A stretch of DNA of 64,000 nucleotides, taken from assembly GCF_031583145.1 (NCBI RefSeq), contig NZ_CP134050.1:5197501-5261500 (forward strand). The letters are read 5' to 3'. The translations under genes and the position numbers were made by a program. This DNA is from Brevibacillus brevis. Its GTDB lineage: Bacteria; Bacillota; Bacilli; Brevibacillales; Brevibacillaceae. Under the pieces are notes generated by a model, which ran no database searches, was not told where the DNA came from, and saw nothing but the letters and a program-made list of their open reading frames with translations. Shown here in pieces: positions 26,833 through 35,095 of this stretch (positions are counted from its first letter, which is position 1; each line of letters opens with the position of its first letter).

Positions 26833-29241
26833 TCAATTGCGCAAAGGCTTGTTTTTGGCCAGCATGTGCTGCATCCGCTGCTGGGTTTTTGGCGTTTGGA
26901 TCAGCTCCAGAAACGCTTTCTTTTCCAGCTCCAAAATGTAATCCTCCGTCACTTCCGTACCCGCAGGCAGACTGCCGCCCGACATGACGTAGGCGATCTT
27001 GCTCGCGATGAGCTCGTCGTGATCCGTGATATATCCGCTCTTCTTCATCGCATAGACGTTCTGGCGAAGGTTGGCGTAGCCCGTCTCGCCGATGACGCGA
27101 ATCTTGCGCGGTGCCGGCGGCGTATAGCCTTCCCGGTCCATCGTCAGCACCAGCTGCTTGGCATCGTAGAGCAGATGGTCCGGATTGACGCTGATACGGT
27201 CTGTCTTGCGCAAGTAGCCGAGATTGATCGCATCCTGGCCGCTGGTCGATACTTTGGCAAGCGCGATCGTCTCGAACGCCCGCGCCACGTACGGGAACGG
27301 ATCGACCGGCACGCTGCCGCCCTCCGGCACGTTTTCCATCGCGCGAAACAGCATTTCCTTCGTGCCGCCGCCCCCTGGCAACAGGCCGACGCCGACTTCC
27401 ACCAGGCCGAGGTACGTCTCGGCCGACGCCTGCACCCGGTCTGCGAGGTAGACCACTTCCACACCGCCGCCCAGCGTCATCGCGAATGGCGCCGCCACGA
27501 CGGGCCGGTGCATGTAGCGCAGCGTCCTGGCCGCCTTGTGGAAGTTGGTCACGAGCAAATCGAGCTCCAGCCAGTTTTCATCCTGGGCTTCCAGCAAAGC
27601 CATTGCCAGGTTCATCCCCACGCAGAAGTTTTTGCCCTGATGTCCGATGACGAGGCCGAGGAAGTTTTTTTGCACTTCTTCCGCGGCGATGTTGGCCATC
27701 TGCAATACGTCCGGCCCAAGCGCGCTGTTGGGAGAGGTAAACTCCAGGCAAGCGACGCCGTCCCCCAGATCGATCAGCGCTGCGCCCGCATTTTTCCGGA
27801 CGAGCTTGCCCTGCTCCTTGAGCGCAGCCAGATTGATTTTTTCCTTTTTCTCTTCGACGCCCTTGTAAACGCCGCCGATGGAGAATGCCGCCGTACGCCC
27901 TTCGCTCTTTTCATAGAAAGAGGTCTTGCCGCTCGCCAGCAGCTCTTCCACGAGAGCGGGAATCGTCTCTCCCTCCTCGCGCATGCGAGCCACCGATTTC
28001 TCCACGCCGATGGCATCCCATGTCTCGAACGGACCGAGCTCCCAGCCAAAGCCCCACTTCATCGCCCGATCGACGGCGACAATGTCCTCTGCGATCTCAT
28101 GCGCCTTTTCCGCCGCGTACAACAGAACTTTCTTCAGGACCGTCCAGACGAATTCGCTGCCCTTGTCCTTGCCGTAGGCCAGCGTCTTCAGTTTATCCGG
28201 CAGCGATTTCGCCGTCTTGGCCGCATCGAGCGAAGGGAATTTCGCCTTGACGCTCGGCCGGTACTCCAGCGCAGCGATGTCGAGCGCCAGGATTTCCTTG
28301 CCACCCGCTGTCTGTACCTGTTTGAAAAAGCCTTGGCCCGCCTTTTGGCCGATCCACCGCTTCTCCACCATCTGCAGCACGAACGGCGGTACCTCGAATA
28401 TCGCTCGCTCCTGCTCATCCCGGCTCTTGTTTTTCACGTTGTTTGCCACGTGTACGTAAGTGTCCAGTCCAACCACATCGAGGGTACGGAATGTCGCGCT
28501 CTTCGGACGTCCGATGACGGGACCGGTGAGAGCGTCAGCCTCATCCACTCCGATCCCCAGACGCACCAGCTCGTGCAGGGAGACCTGGAGACCGTATGTA
28601 CCGATGCGGTTGGCAATGAAGTTGGGGGTATCCTTGCACAGCACTGTGCCTTTTCCGAGCACTTGCTCACCGAATTGCATCATGAAATCGACGACAGCCG
28701 GATCCGTGTCGTTGCCCGGTATAATTTCCAGCAGCTTCAGGTAGCGAGGGGGATTGAAAAAATGCGTGCCGAGAAAATGCTTGCGGAAGTCGTCGGAGCG
28801 GCCCTCCGCCATTTCATTGATCGATACCCCAGACGTGTTGGAAGAAATGATCGTGCCCGGTTTGCGGTGGGCTTCCACCAAAGCGAATACGCTTTTCTTT
28901 ACTTCGAGGTTCTCGACGACGACTTCGATGATCCAGTCTGCCTCGGAGAGCAGAGACAAATGATCTTCGAAGTTCCCGACTGTGATCAACTCGAGGTTCT
29001 TTTTATCGTAGAGAGGCGTCGGCTTATCCTTCAGCAGCCGGTCCTTGCCCGATTGTGCGATGCGGTTCCTTACCAGAGAGTCGTTCAGAGTGAGCCCTTT
29101 TTTGCTCTCGTCCGCGGTCAGTTCACGGGGTACGATGTCCAGCAAGTAAGTGGGAATTCCGACGTTGGCCAGATGCGCGGCGATTCCTGCTCCCATCACA
29201 CCTGAGCCCAGGACGGCCGCCTTGCGAATTTTGCGTTCCAT
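26833..29241 (-). CDS. fadN: 3-hydroxyacyl-CoA dehydrogenase/enoyl-CoA hydratase
   Basis: An 802-residue bifunctional protein in the FadN order. The NAD-dependent hydroxyacyl-CoA dehydrogenase comes first (AVLGSGVMGAGIAAHLA at about 9-25, then SSNTSGVSI and GTHFFNPPRYLKLLEI). The crotonase-like hydratase comes in the C-terminal half (VIGHQGKNFCVGMNLA, MTLGGGVEVV and GVGLLPGGGGTKE). Length is close to Bacillus FadN (about 790 aa). GAGGAGG is 8 bases before the ATG. It is the first gene of the operon, controlled by a FadR-type box upstream. Confidence 0.96.
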   Translation of the reverse strand: MERKIRKAAVLGSGVMGAGIAAHLANVGIPTYLLDIVPRELTADESKKGLTLNDSLVRNRIAQSGKDRLLKDKPTPLYDKKNLELITVGNFEDHLSLLSEADWIIEVVVENLEVKKSVFALVEAHRKPGTIISSNTSGVSINEMAEGRSDDFRKHFLGTHFFNPPRYLKLLEIIPGNDTDPAVVDFMMQFGEQVLGKGTVLCKDTPNFIANRIGTYGLQVSLHELVRLGIGVDEADALTGPVIGRPKSATFRTLDVVGLDTYVHVANNVKNKSRDEQERAIFEVPPFVLQMVEKRWIGQKAGQGFFKQVQTAGGKEILALDIAALEYRPSVKAKFPSLDAAKTAKSLPDKLKTLAYGKDKGSEFVWTVLKKVLLYAAEKAHEIAEDIVAVDRAMKWGFGWELGPFETWDAIGVEKSVARMREEGETIPALVEELLASGKTSFYEKSEGRTAAFSIGGVYKGVEEKKEKINLAALKEQGKLVRKNAGAALIDLGDGVACLEFTSPNSALGPDVLQMANIAAEEVQKNFLGLVIGHQGKNFCVGMNLAMALLEAQDENWLELDLLVTNFHKAARTLRYMHRPVVAAPFAMTLGGGVEVVYLADRVQASAETYLGLVEVGVGLLPGGGGTKEMLFRAMENVPEGGSVPVDPFPYVARAFETIALAKVSTSGQDAINLGYLRKTDRISVNPDHLLYDAKQLVLTMDREGYTPPAPRKIRVIGETGYANLRQNVYAMKKSGYITDHDELIASKIAYVMSGGSLPAGTEVTEDYILELEKKAFLELIQTPKTQQRMQHMLAKNKPLRN

Positions 29242-29364
29242 CTACATATCCTCCTCGATACAAAATGACGCTTTGTAAATAGCCAATTTTCAGACAGGCA
29301 GAGTATTCTTATAACTTCTCCCTTTCCAAGGATATTCCTGTCGGCAGATCCTCATGCTCCCGAT

Positions 29365-29382
29365 TGAATGAATACTCATTCA
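29365..29382. promoter_or_regulatory. FadR (TetR-type) operator of fadNAE
   Basis: TGAATGAATACTCATTCA, a near-perfect 18-bp palindrome that fits the Bacillus subtilis FadR consensus TGAATGANTANTCATTCA. It lies about 120 bases before fadN. Long-chain acyl-CoA would release the repressor. Confidence 0.85.
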
Positions 29383-29393
29383 GTCGCTGGGAC

Positions 29394-29435
29394 AAAAAAG
29401 CACATCTCTTTTCGCGCGTGCCCTGCAGAGATGCT
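29394..29435 (-). terminator. Terminator-like hairpin in the fadN leader
   Basis: On the minus strand AGCATCTCT (29427-29435) pairs with AGAGATGTGC (29400-29409) and is followed by T6. It lies about 30 bases after a promoter and before the FadR box, with no gene between, so it is either an attenuator or the end of a roughly 60-nt RNA. Confidence 0.55.
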
Positions 29436-29463
29436 GTCCCTTACTGAATCATCGTTCATTTTT

Positions 29464-29492
29464 ATTGTAATCGAAAATTCTGTCAGTTGCAA
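29464..29492 (-). promoter_or_regulatory. Sigma-A promoter upstream of fadN leader
   Basis: TTGCAA (29487-29492), a 17-base spacer and TACAAT (29464-29469) on the minus strand. A second dyad (TGAACGATGATTCA on the minus strand, about 29444-29457) sits at the expected start point. Confidence 0.55.
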
Positions 29493-29515
29493 TCACAGCG
29501 AAGCGCAAATCGGTG

Positions 29516-29545
29516 AAAAAGGACATCCGCAACAGGATGTCCTTT
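29516..29545 (-). terminator. Intrinsic terminator of the SLH-domain gene
   Basis: An 11-bp stem AAAGGACATCC with its complement at 29535-29545, with a T-run on the minus strand, just past the stop at 29554. Confidence 0.85.
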
Positions 29546-29553
29546 CGCTCTTC

Positions 29554-30672
29554 TTACTGGGAGTAGATGACTGCGGCGATTTTTCGGCCGAATGGGGTCG
29601 TCGCATCGGGGTCCATTCGGTATTCGATCCGGTATCCGCTGTTCAGGCCGGTTTTGTACTCTGCGATGGCCCACAGTTTCCGGTTGTCTGTCTCATCCAC
29701 TTTCGTCGTGACGCTGACCAGATCGTCCGTCAGCGGAGTGCGGGGAAGCTTGCCCATGCTGGCAACTGCTCCTTGAGTGTAATAGTAAAGCATTTTGGCT
29801 TTGTCTTTCTTCTCGCCTGCGAGATTGGCAGCCCGTATGAACGCCGTCGCCACCTTTTGCGACTGCTCCGCTTTCCCCGTGAATTGCAGGCCGACTTGCT
29901 TGCTGTAATAATCGAGCAGGCGCTTCAGGACGACCGCGTATTCGGCTCTCGTCATCAGCTTGTCGGGCTGCAGGGTCGTTTGCGAAGAGAACAGGTGGAA
30001 CTCCCGGATCGCTGTCGCGTAAGGCGAATATGTATCCCGATAGTAGCTTTCCTGCTTCCATTCGTAGTAGCTCGTAAAGAAAGCGGGCGCATCCTGAGGT
30101 TTGATGTTGGCGGTCCGGTAAATTTGCGGCGTGAGCAAATGGAACAGGACCATCGTTGCTTCTTCTCTCGTCATTTCCCGCTGCAAGGCTTGGGAAGAGA
30201 GCCACCAATCCGGATTTTCCTTCTCGGGTTTCTTGATCAGTTGGCCGCTTTCGGCAATGTGCAAGTAGTAAAGCATGCGGTCGCCGGGATCGTAGTCGAT
30301 CGGCACCCCTGTTTCAATTTGCAGCATCGCCTTCATGTTGGTCAACAGCTGTTCGATCTCCCAACGGGATGGATAGCGGTAATCGAGGTTGTTTTTTCGC
30401 AGCGGCTTGGCAACCGGCCCGTACACATGCTCGAATACGCGGTTCAGCATCGCCAGCGCTTCCCCTCGCGTAATGGGGCTCTGCGGGTAGAACAGATGCT
30501 TCCCGTTATCCTTGATAATGCCCAGGCTCGCTAATTCGCTAATTTGCTGCTGTGCCCAGTGGCCCTTGATGTCTGTGAATGAGCTTGCCGCACCCGCCTT
30601 TCCGGCAAAGATGCCCTGCACGAGCAGCAATGCCATCAGAAAAACGATTGCCACACGTTTCATCATGACCAT
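29554..30672 (-). CDS. S-layer homology (SLH) domain-containing secreted protein
   Basis: A 372-residue exported protein: signal peptide about 1-28 (KRVAIVFLMALLLVQGIFAGKAGA), one clear SLH motif (about 30-85, SFTDIKGHWAQQQISELASLGII, then ITRGEALAMLNRVF), and two weaker SLH-like segments with MTREEATMVLFHLL and MTRAEYAVVLKRLL. The C-terminal 110 residues have no recognised domain. SLH motifs anchor proteins to wall polymers, so it is probably surface-bound. Three near ATGs make the start uncertain by a few codons; the first has AAAGGAG 5 bases upstream. Confidence 0.8.
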   Translation of the reverse strand: MVMMKRVAIVFLMALLLVQGIFAGKAGAASSFTDIKGHWAQQQISELASLGIIKDNGKHLFYPQSPITRGEALAMLNRVFEHVYGPVAKPLRKNNLDYRYPSRWEIEQLLTNMKAMLQIETGVPIDYDPGDRMLYYLHIAESGQLIKKPEKENPDWWLSSQALQREMTREEATMVLFHLLTPQIYRTANIKPQDAPAFFTSYYEWKQESYYRDTYSPYATAIREFHLFSSQTTLQPDKLMTRAEYAVVLKRLLDYYSKQVGLQFTGKAEQSQKVATAFIRAANLAGEKKDKAKMLYYYTQGAVASMGKLPRTPLTDDLVSVTTKVDETDNRKLWAIAEYKTGLNSGYRIEYRMDPDATTPFGRKIAAVIYSQ

Positions 30673-30788
30673 TCTTTCTCCTTTCCGTCCATTGTCTTCC
30701 TCGTCATCTTTAGTCTATTCCCTTCATTCTCCCAAATATGAACTTCCAATACCATCCTTTTTGTCCGAATATTTTCCTGCCGATGCCA

Positions 30789-30816
30789 TTCATATCGTAA
30801 TGATGGCGATTTTCAA
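30789..30816 (-). promoter_or_regulatory. Possible sigma-A promoter of the SLH-domain gene
   Basis: TTGAAA (30811-30816), 16 bases and TATGAA (30789-30794) on the minus strand, about 115 bases before the start. The rest of the 30673-30930 gap shows nothing recognisable. Confidence 0.45.
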
Positions 30817-30934
30817 GAAAGCTCCCCTATATGTATCGGGTGTCACAAGGCTGTTGTTTAGCTGTTTTATTCCTTTTGGCGGAGCCGCGATTGCCCTTAT
30901 TCCGGATAGGAATTTTATCATTTCCGATCCGTAC

Positions 30935-30966
30935 AAAAAAGCCGTCCACCTGGAGCGTGGACGGCT
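30935..30966 (-). terminator. Intrinsic terminator of the ABC-2 exporter pair
   Basis: A 9-bp GC-rich stem (30941-30949 with 30957-30965) followed by T6 on the minus strand, just after the permease stop. Confidence 0.9.
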
Positions 30967-30983
30967 GGAAACACCGTGTTTAT

Positions 30984-32648
30984 TCAGCTTTCGATCTTGC
31001 TCAGCCATTCCGGTCCCCTGTGGCGCAAAACGCGGTACAAGATCCAATCCGCGAGGGCAAACAGGACGAACAGCAGGGCCGCCAACCCGGCCATCGAGAA
31101 GCCCAGCGAAAACGCGAGCAAGACGCAAATCCCCCCTGCCAACAGCCCGAACAGCAGCGAAAACAGCGGATTCAGGTTTTGTTTGACGGCTTCTTGCTCA
31201 GAACCCCACACCAGCTTAGGCATCTGCAAATCCACGAGGATGCCGAGCAGATTGATCAAGAGAATCGCGGGCACCCCCACCAGACAGGTGAGAAGGACGA
31301 AGGACGGCGACAGCGTGAGCAGCCAGACGCCTTCTGCCAGCAGCAGAGCCATGCTGAACAGGCTAAGTACGGTGCCGGGCACGAGCTTGGCCATGATTAT
31401 CTGCCCCGGAGAGAGGGGGAAGGTCTTGAGCATGGAAAAGCCTTGTCCTTCCCGGGTGATCGCCGTCACGGATGTGCTGTTGGAGCCGGTCATGATCGCG
31501 ATCATCGCTACTCCCACGGCCAGGCTGATTCCGCCTGCCTGGCCGCCTTGCATCCACGAGCTCAGCGCCGCCAGCATTTCCCCGCTGTCCCTGCGGCTGA
31601 GCAGCGGAATCATTCCGAACAGAGGCAGGAGGATGCTGGAAAGGACGCAATTCATGAAATACGCGGGCGTTCTCCAAAGGATTTTCCATTCCTTTTGGGC
31701 GTATGCCAACCATCCTGGGCGGGAACGAAGCCCTTTGCGGATGGCCCCCTGTTCGACCCTTTTTCGAGAGGAGCGGGATTCGCTGATGCCCATGACGCCG
31801 GCAAAGTACAGGCGATCGCCGGCAATCAAAAAGACGGCGAGGGCGACGGCAGCCGCTGCATAGAAAGCAAACAGGCAGCCGAGCCCGCTCAAGGCTCCGC
31901 TCTCAAACATGGCGAGAGCGGCCAGCTTGCTCGCGGGAAACATCTTGGTGACGATCCCGAGAAGTCCTTGCTCCGTCTGGATCATCTGCTGGAACTGCTC
32001 GAGGCCGTTGCCAGCCCCGCTGCTTTGGCGCTGAATAAATGCCTGAAAGCCAATGGCGATGCCAATCGCGAGCACCCCGCCGATGAGTCGGAAACGGTCC
32101 TTGCTTTTGCCGAAGCTGGTGAAGCGCATGAACAGCATGACAACCAGCGAAGACAGCGTGAGAGGGATGATCGGAAGCGCGAGAAAAACGAGCAAGCCAA
32201 CGAGATAGTAGAGAACGCCTCCCCCGCTTTTGACCCCGAACGTGATCAGAATCGGACCGATGAGGACAAGCAGCGTCAAATATTCGTAGTACAACGCTAC
32301 GAGAAATTTGGCGCCGAGAATGTGCACCGGCGAAAGCGGCAAAGGAAGCAGATGCTCGACATCCTGGGAATAGTAAAAGACCGACAGTACATAGACGATG
32401 CCCAATACGAAAATGGCCAATGACGCCCCCGCCACAGCGATCCCGAGCAAGGCGCTCTCCTGGCCGACCTGTGCCAGCCCGTCGTATAGCCCCGCTGTGA
32501 CGGCCACCATCGCCAGAATGAGCGGAATGATACCCAGTCCGACAGCCAAGAGTAGCAGCAGGCTCTTCCAGCCGCCTCCCTTTTTCGCGCTCCACGCCGG
32601 CCCCGCGTTCTTCAGCATGATTTTGGACAGCAGCCACACTTTACTCAT
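30984..32648 (-). CDS. ABC transporter permease, large ABC-2 type (YthQ-like)
   Basis: A 554-residue membrane protein with about 12 TM helices, roughly two ABC-2 permease repeats. The first TM is at about 30-55; VFYYSQDVEHLLPLPLSPVHILGAKFL and TREGQGFSMLKTFPLSPGQIIMAKL are the equivalent cytoplasmic loops of the two halves. Such permeases pair with a single ATPase, here encoded upstream and overlapping by 8 bases. The layout resembles ythP-ythQ of Bacillus subtilis. The substrate is unknown. Confidence 0.8.
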   Translation of the reverse strand: MSKVWLLSKIMLKNAGPAWSAKKGGGWKSLLLLLAVGLGIIPLILAMVAVTAGLYDGLAQVGQESALLGIAVAGASLAIFVLGIVYVLSVFYYSQDVEHLLPLPLSPVHILGAKFLVALYYEYLTLLVLIGPILITFGVKSGGGVLYYLVGLLVFLALPIIPLTLSSLVVMLFMRFTSFGKSKDRFRLIGGVLAIGIAIGFQAFIQRQSSGAGNGLEQFQQMIQTEQGLLGIVTKMFPASKLAALAMFESGALSGLGCLFAFYAAAAVALAVFLIAGDRLYFAGVMGISESRSSRKRVEQGAIRKGLRSRPGWLAYAQKEWKILWRTPAYFMNCVLSSILLPLFGMIPLLSRRDSGEMLAALSSWMQGGQAGGISLAVGVAMIAIMTGSNSTSVTAITREGQGFSMLKTFPLSPGQIIMAKLVPGTVLSLFSMALLLAEGVWLLTLSPSFVLLTCLVGVPAILLINLLGILVDLQMPKLVWGSEQEAVKQNLNPLFSLLFGLLAGGICVLLAFSLGFSMAGLAALLFVLFALADWILYRVLRHRGPEWLSKIES

Positions 32649-33366
32649 GGTCGGTCAGCTCCAGGAACAAGCTCTCGAGCGAATGATTGGACTGAAAATG
32701 CTGCTGCATTTCCGGGAACGTGCCGCAAAACAGCAAGTTTCCCTTGCTGATGATCGCCACCCGGTCGCACAGCTTTTCCGCCACTTCGAGCACATGCGTA
32801 GAAAAGAATACGGTCCTGCCGCTGTTCGCGTGCTCCCGCATCATTTCTTTCAGCGTAAACGAAGATTTCGGATCGAGTCCGGTCAGCGGTTCATCCAGGA
32901 TCCATACTTCCGGTTGGTGGATGAGTACGCCCATGATCACGATTTTTTGCCGCATCCCGTGCGAGTAGCTCTGGATCGGGTCACCCAGCGCCTCCTCCAT
33001 GTCGAAGCGCCCTGCCAAATGCTCAATTCTCTCCTGGCGCACGTTCTCGGGGACTTCGTACATGTCGGCCATGAATGCGAGGTACTCGAGTCCTTTTAAT
33101 CGCAAAAACAGATCGGGGCTGTCCGGCACATACCCGAACTGACGCTTGGCTGTCAACGTTTCGGTGGCAATATTTTTGCCATTGATGAGGATTTCTCCCG
33201 CGTCCGGCCGGATGATTCCGGTGATCATTTTGATCGTGGTGGTTTTTCCTGCTCCATTGGGTCCCAGAAACCCGAAGATTTCGCCTCTTGGAACCGTCAG
33301 ACTCAATTGGTCGACAGCCTTGGTCGTACCGTTGTAGCTTTTGGTTACGCCTCGCAGTTCAATCAT
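32641..33366 (-). CDS. ABC transporter ATP-binding protein (YthP-like)
   Basis: A 241-residue ATPase with Walker A GPNGAGKTTT (about 35-44), signature SYSHGMRQK (about 133), Walker B VWILDEPLTGLDP (about 155) and switch FSTHVLE. The ATG at 33366 follows AGGAGG by 6 bases. It forms a two-gene operon with the large permease. Confidence 0.9.
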   Translation of the reverse strand: MIELRGVTKSYNGTTKAVDQLSLTVPRGEIFGFLGPNGAGKTTTIKMITGIIRPDAGEILINGKNIATETLTAKRQFGYVPDSPDLFLRLKGLEYLAFMADMYEVPENVRQERIEHLAGRFDMEEALGDPIQSYSHGMRQKIVIMGVLIHQPEVWILDEPLTGLDPKSSFTLKEMMREHANSGRTVFFSTHVLEVAEKLCDRVAIISKGNLLFCGTFPEMQQHFQSNHSLESLFLELTDHE

Positions 33367-33454
33367 GGAGGTCCTCCTGTCGGTTTTTTCCTTATGCTGC
33401 CAATTGACTATTTACCTATACGGCTACAGGCTTCCAAAGGTTGCGGTTTTGCCT

Positions 33455-33489
33455 AAAAAAAGAGAGCTGTCGGTTTCCCCCCAGCTCTT
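33455..33489 (-). terminator. Intrinsic terminator after the hypothetical gene
   Basis: AGAGCTG (33463-33469) pairs with CAGCTCT (33482-33488), followed by T7 on the minus strand. Confidence 0.75.
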
Positions 33490-33518
33490 GTCCGTACTTT
33501 TTTGATCGCAGCTTGCCC

Positions 33519-33935
33519 TCAGGATTGCGGCACAAAGCTGCCGTCGCGCAGCATGGTCAACTCGCCCATGATGAATGCGAAGTCTTCGGAGTCGTCCAGC
33601 TTTCCGCTTTCCTCCAAGGATTCCAAACGGCGCAGCAGCATATTCGCAAAATCCTGAATTTCCACCGGATGCGCCTCCATATCGGCATCGTCGTGAATGT
33701 CGAAGCCAGTCAGTGCTTCCAAATGAGTCAAAATGCGAAAGCCGCCGATTTCCCCGAGCAGCTCCTGTTTGTTCAACTTGGACTTTTCCAACTTCTTCAG
33801 CATCGACAAGACGTCGTTTGCCACCGAGCTGGGAAAGGCCACTTGGTAAAAGCTGCGGTTTTTCGCTTCTTCCGCCTTGATAATCAAAACGTCGATTCCG
33901 TTCGGCTTCTTCGCCTTTTTTCCAAATCCAAACAT
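33519..33935 (-). CDS. Conserved-looking hypothetical protein
   Basis: A 138-residue soluble acidic protein with a basic start (MFGFGKKAKKPNG). It is mostly predicted helical, with charged segments KAEEAKNRSFYQ, MLKKLEKSKLNKQELL and LLRRLESLEESGKLDDSEDF. There is no signal or TM segment. GAGGTGG lies 7 bases before the ATG, and it has its own terminator, so it is monocistronic. I do not recognise the family. Confidence 0.6.
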   Translation of the reverse strand: MFGFGKKAKKPNGIDVLIIKAEEAKNRSFYQVAFPSSVANDVLSMLKKLEKSKLNKQELLGEIGGFRILTHLEALTGFDIHDDADMEAHPVEIQDFANMLLRRLESLEESGKLDDSEDFAFIMGELTMLRDGSFVPQS

Positions 33936-34136
33936 GTATCTTCCACCTCAAATTGTTTCGTTCTGCATAGCTCTCTCCATGATAGACATAATCGGGGACA
34001 GAGACAACCCCCTTCCTGTTTCCTTTTGCCACTCCTGCCTGCAAATGTTTTTCCAAGGAAAATGTTAACTCGGCTATCCGTCTTTCAACCCACACACGCT
34101 AACGGGAAAGCATGGTTATGGAAAGGGTGCAGACAA

Positions 34137-34739
34137 TTGAACAGCTGGACATTCAGGATCCTTCTCCTCTCCTTTCTCCTGCTTCTCTCCGGATGCAATA
34201 CGCCGTCCAAAGAACACAAGGCAAAGACGCAAAACAAACCGCCCAAGCAATCCGCCATCCAGAAGCTGGGGGAAAACAAAACGGACGTCGTTCTCTTTCT
34301 GAACCGGGCTGAGCACGTGTTGGAAGAGGTGTACTTCGCGGCGGCAGACAACGCCAAAGGAAAGACGATCTACGAGGATGGACTGGCCTACCGGGAGATG
34401 CCCAAGCGGTTTGACAGCAAGGACAAAATCGTCCGCTTCTTCTCCCGCTTCTGGAGCAGACCGTTGGCAGAAGCCATGTACGACAACATGTCGACCAAGG
34501 TCGTGAAGGACAAGGTGTACGTTTCCTTTCCGAAGAACGACTACCCCGTTTTGATATCCACCCGTAATACCACGGTTCAAAAAACAAACGGAGAACTTCG
34601 CGTGACGGTAGAGGATGCGACGACCCCCGCCTTTTCCACCGACCGCACCCTCCGCTACCAGCTCGTTCGCGACGCCAAGACGAAGCGGTTTGAAATCAAA
34701 TCAAGATTGGGCGCTTATGGCAACGAGCAATTTCAATAA
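34137..34739 (+). CDS. Lipoprotein, IseA-like (DL-endopeptidase inhibitor family)
   Basis: A 200-residue lipoprotein. The only start placed to give a proper signal peptide is TTG at 34137 (MNSWTFRILLLSFLLLLSGC), with AAAGGG 9 bases upstream; the frame is open far upstream but non-coding. After lipobox LSGC, residues about 50-190 follow the order of Bacillus IseA (YoeB): LFLNRAEHVLEEVYF, GLAYREMPKRFDSKDKIVRFF, FWSRPLAEAMYDNM, then beta-rich repeats ending RYQLVRDAKTKRFEIKS. IseA inhibits wall DL-endopeptidases. The similarity is by eye and moderate; inhibitor activity is inferred. Confidence 0.6.
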   Translation: MNSWTFRILLLSFLLLLSGCNTPSKEHKAKTQNKPPKQSAIQKLGENKTDVVLFLNRAEHVLEEVYFAAADNAKGKTIYEDGLAYREMPKRFDSKDKIVRFFSRFWSRPLAEAMYDNMSTKVVKDKVYVSFPKNDYPVLISTRNTTVQKTNGELRVTVEDATTPAFSTDRTLRYQLVRDAKTKRFEIKSRLGAYGNEQFQ

Positions 34740-34744
34740 GCCTC

Positions 34745-34774
34745 TTGACATTTCTCAGTCGACAGGAGAATAAT
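34745..34774 (+). promoter_or_regulatory. Sigma-A promoter of the proBAC T-box leader
   Basis: TTGACA (34745-34750), 18 bases and AATAAT (34769-34774). It lies directly after the IseA-like gene's stop codon. Confidence 0.65.
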
Positions 34775-34789
34775 AGTGAATTAAATAAG

Positions 34790-35068
34790 CACATCGTGAT
34801 CGGCAATGACGGGGAACAGTACAACCGCCCTTCGGGTCCAGAGAGTGAAATCCACCGGCTGAGAGGTTTCACCCATGAATCGGTTCGAACCCACCCCAGA
34901 GCATCCAGGGATGACCTGGACAGGTTTCTTTCACCTGTTATCCAAGAAAGAGAGCCGGATGTCCCGGGCAAGAGCATCGACCGCTCTGTGTCCAGACGTC
35001 AAGTAAGGTGGTACCGCGGAGGTCGTATGCCCTTTCGTCCTTATTCAAAGAGACGAAAGGGCTTTTTA
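34790..35068 (+). promoter_or_regulatory. T-box riboswitch (proline tRNA-responsive) with terminator
   Basis: The leader has a stem I AGTA element (GGGAACAGTACAACC), a CGAACCCACC stretch that offers CCC or CCA as the specifier codon (both Pro), and the T-box core AAGGTGGTACCGCGG (35005-35019). An intrinsic terminator follows (stem 35029-35039 with 35052-35062, T-run). Uncharged tRNA-Pro would stabilise the antiterminator and turn on proline synthesis. Confidence 0.93.
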
Positions 35069-35095
35069 TATTGTCTGGAACCAGGAGGAACAAAC

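Noticed and set aside
33441-34136. Upstream extension of the IseA-like frame
   Set aside because: It runs antisense through the hypothetical gene at 33519-33935 and shows no coding pattern; a signal peptide appears only from the TTG at 34137.
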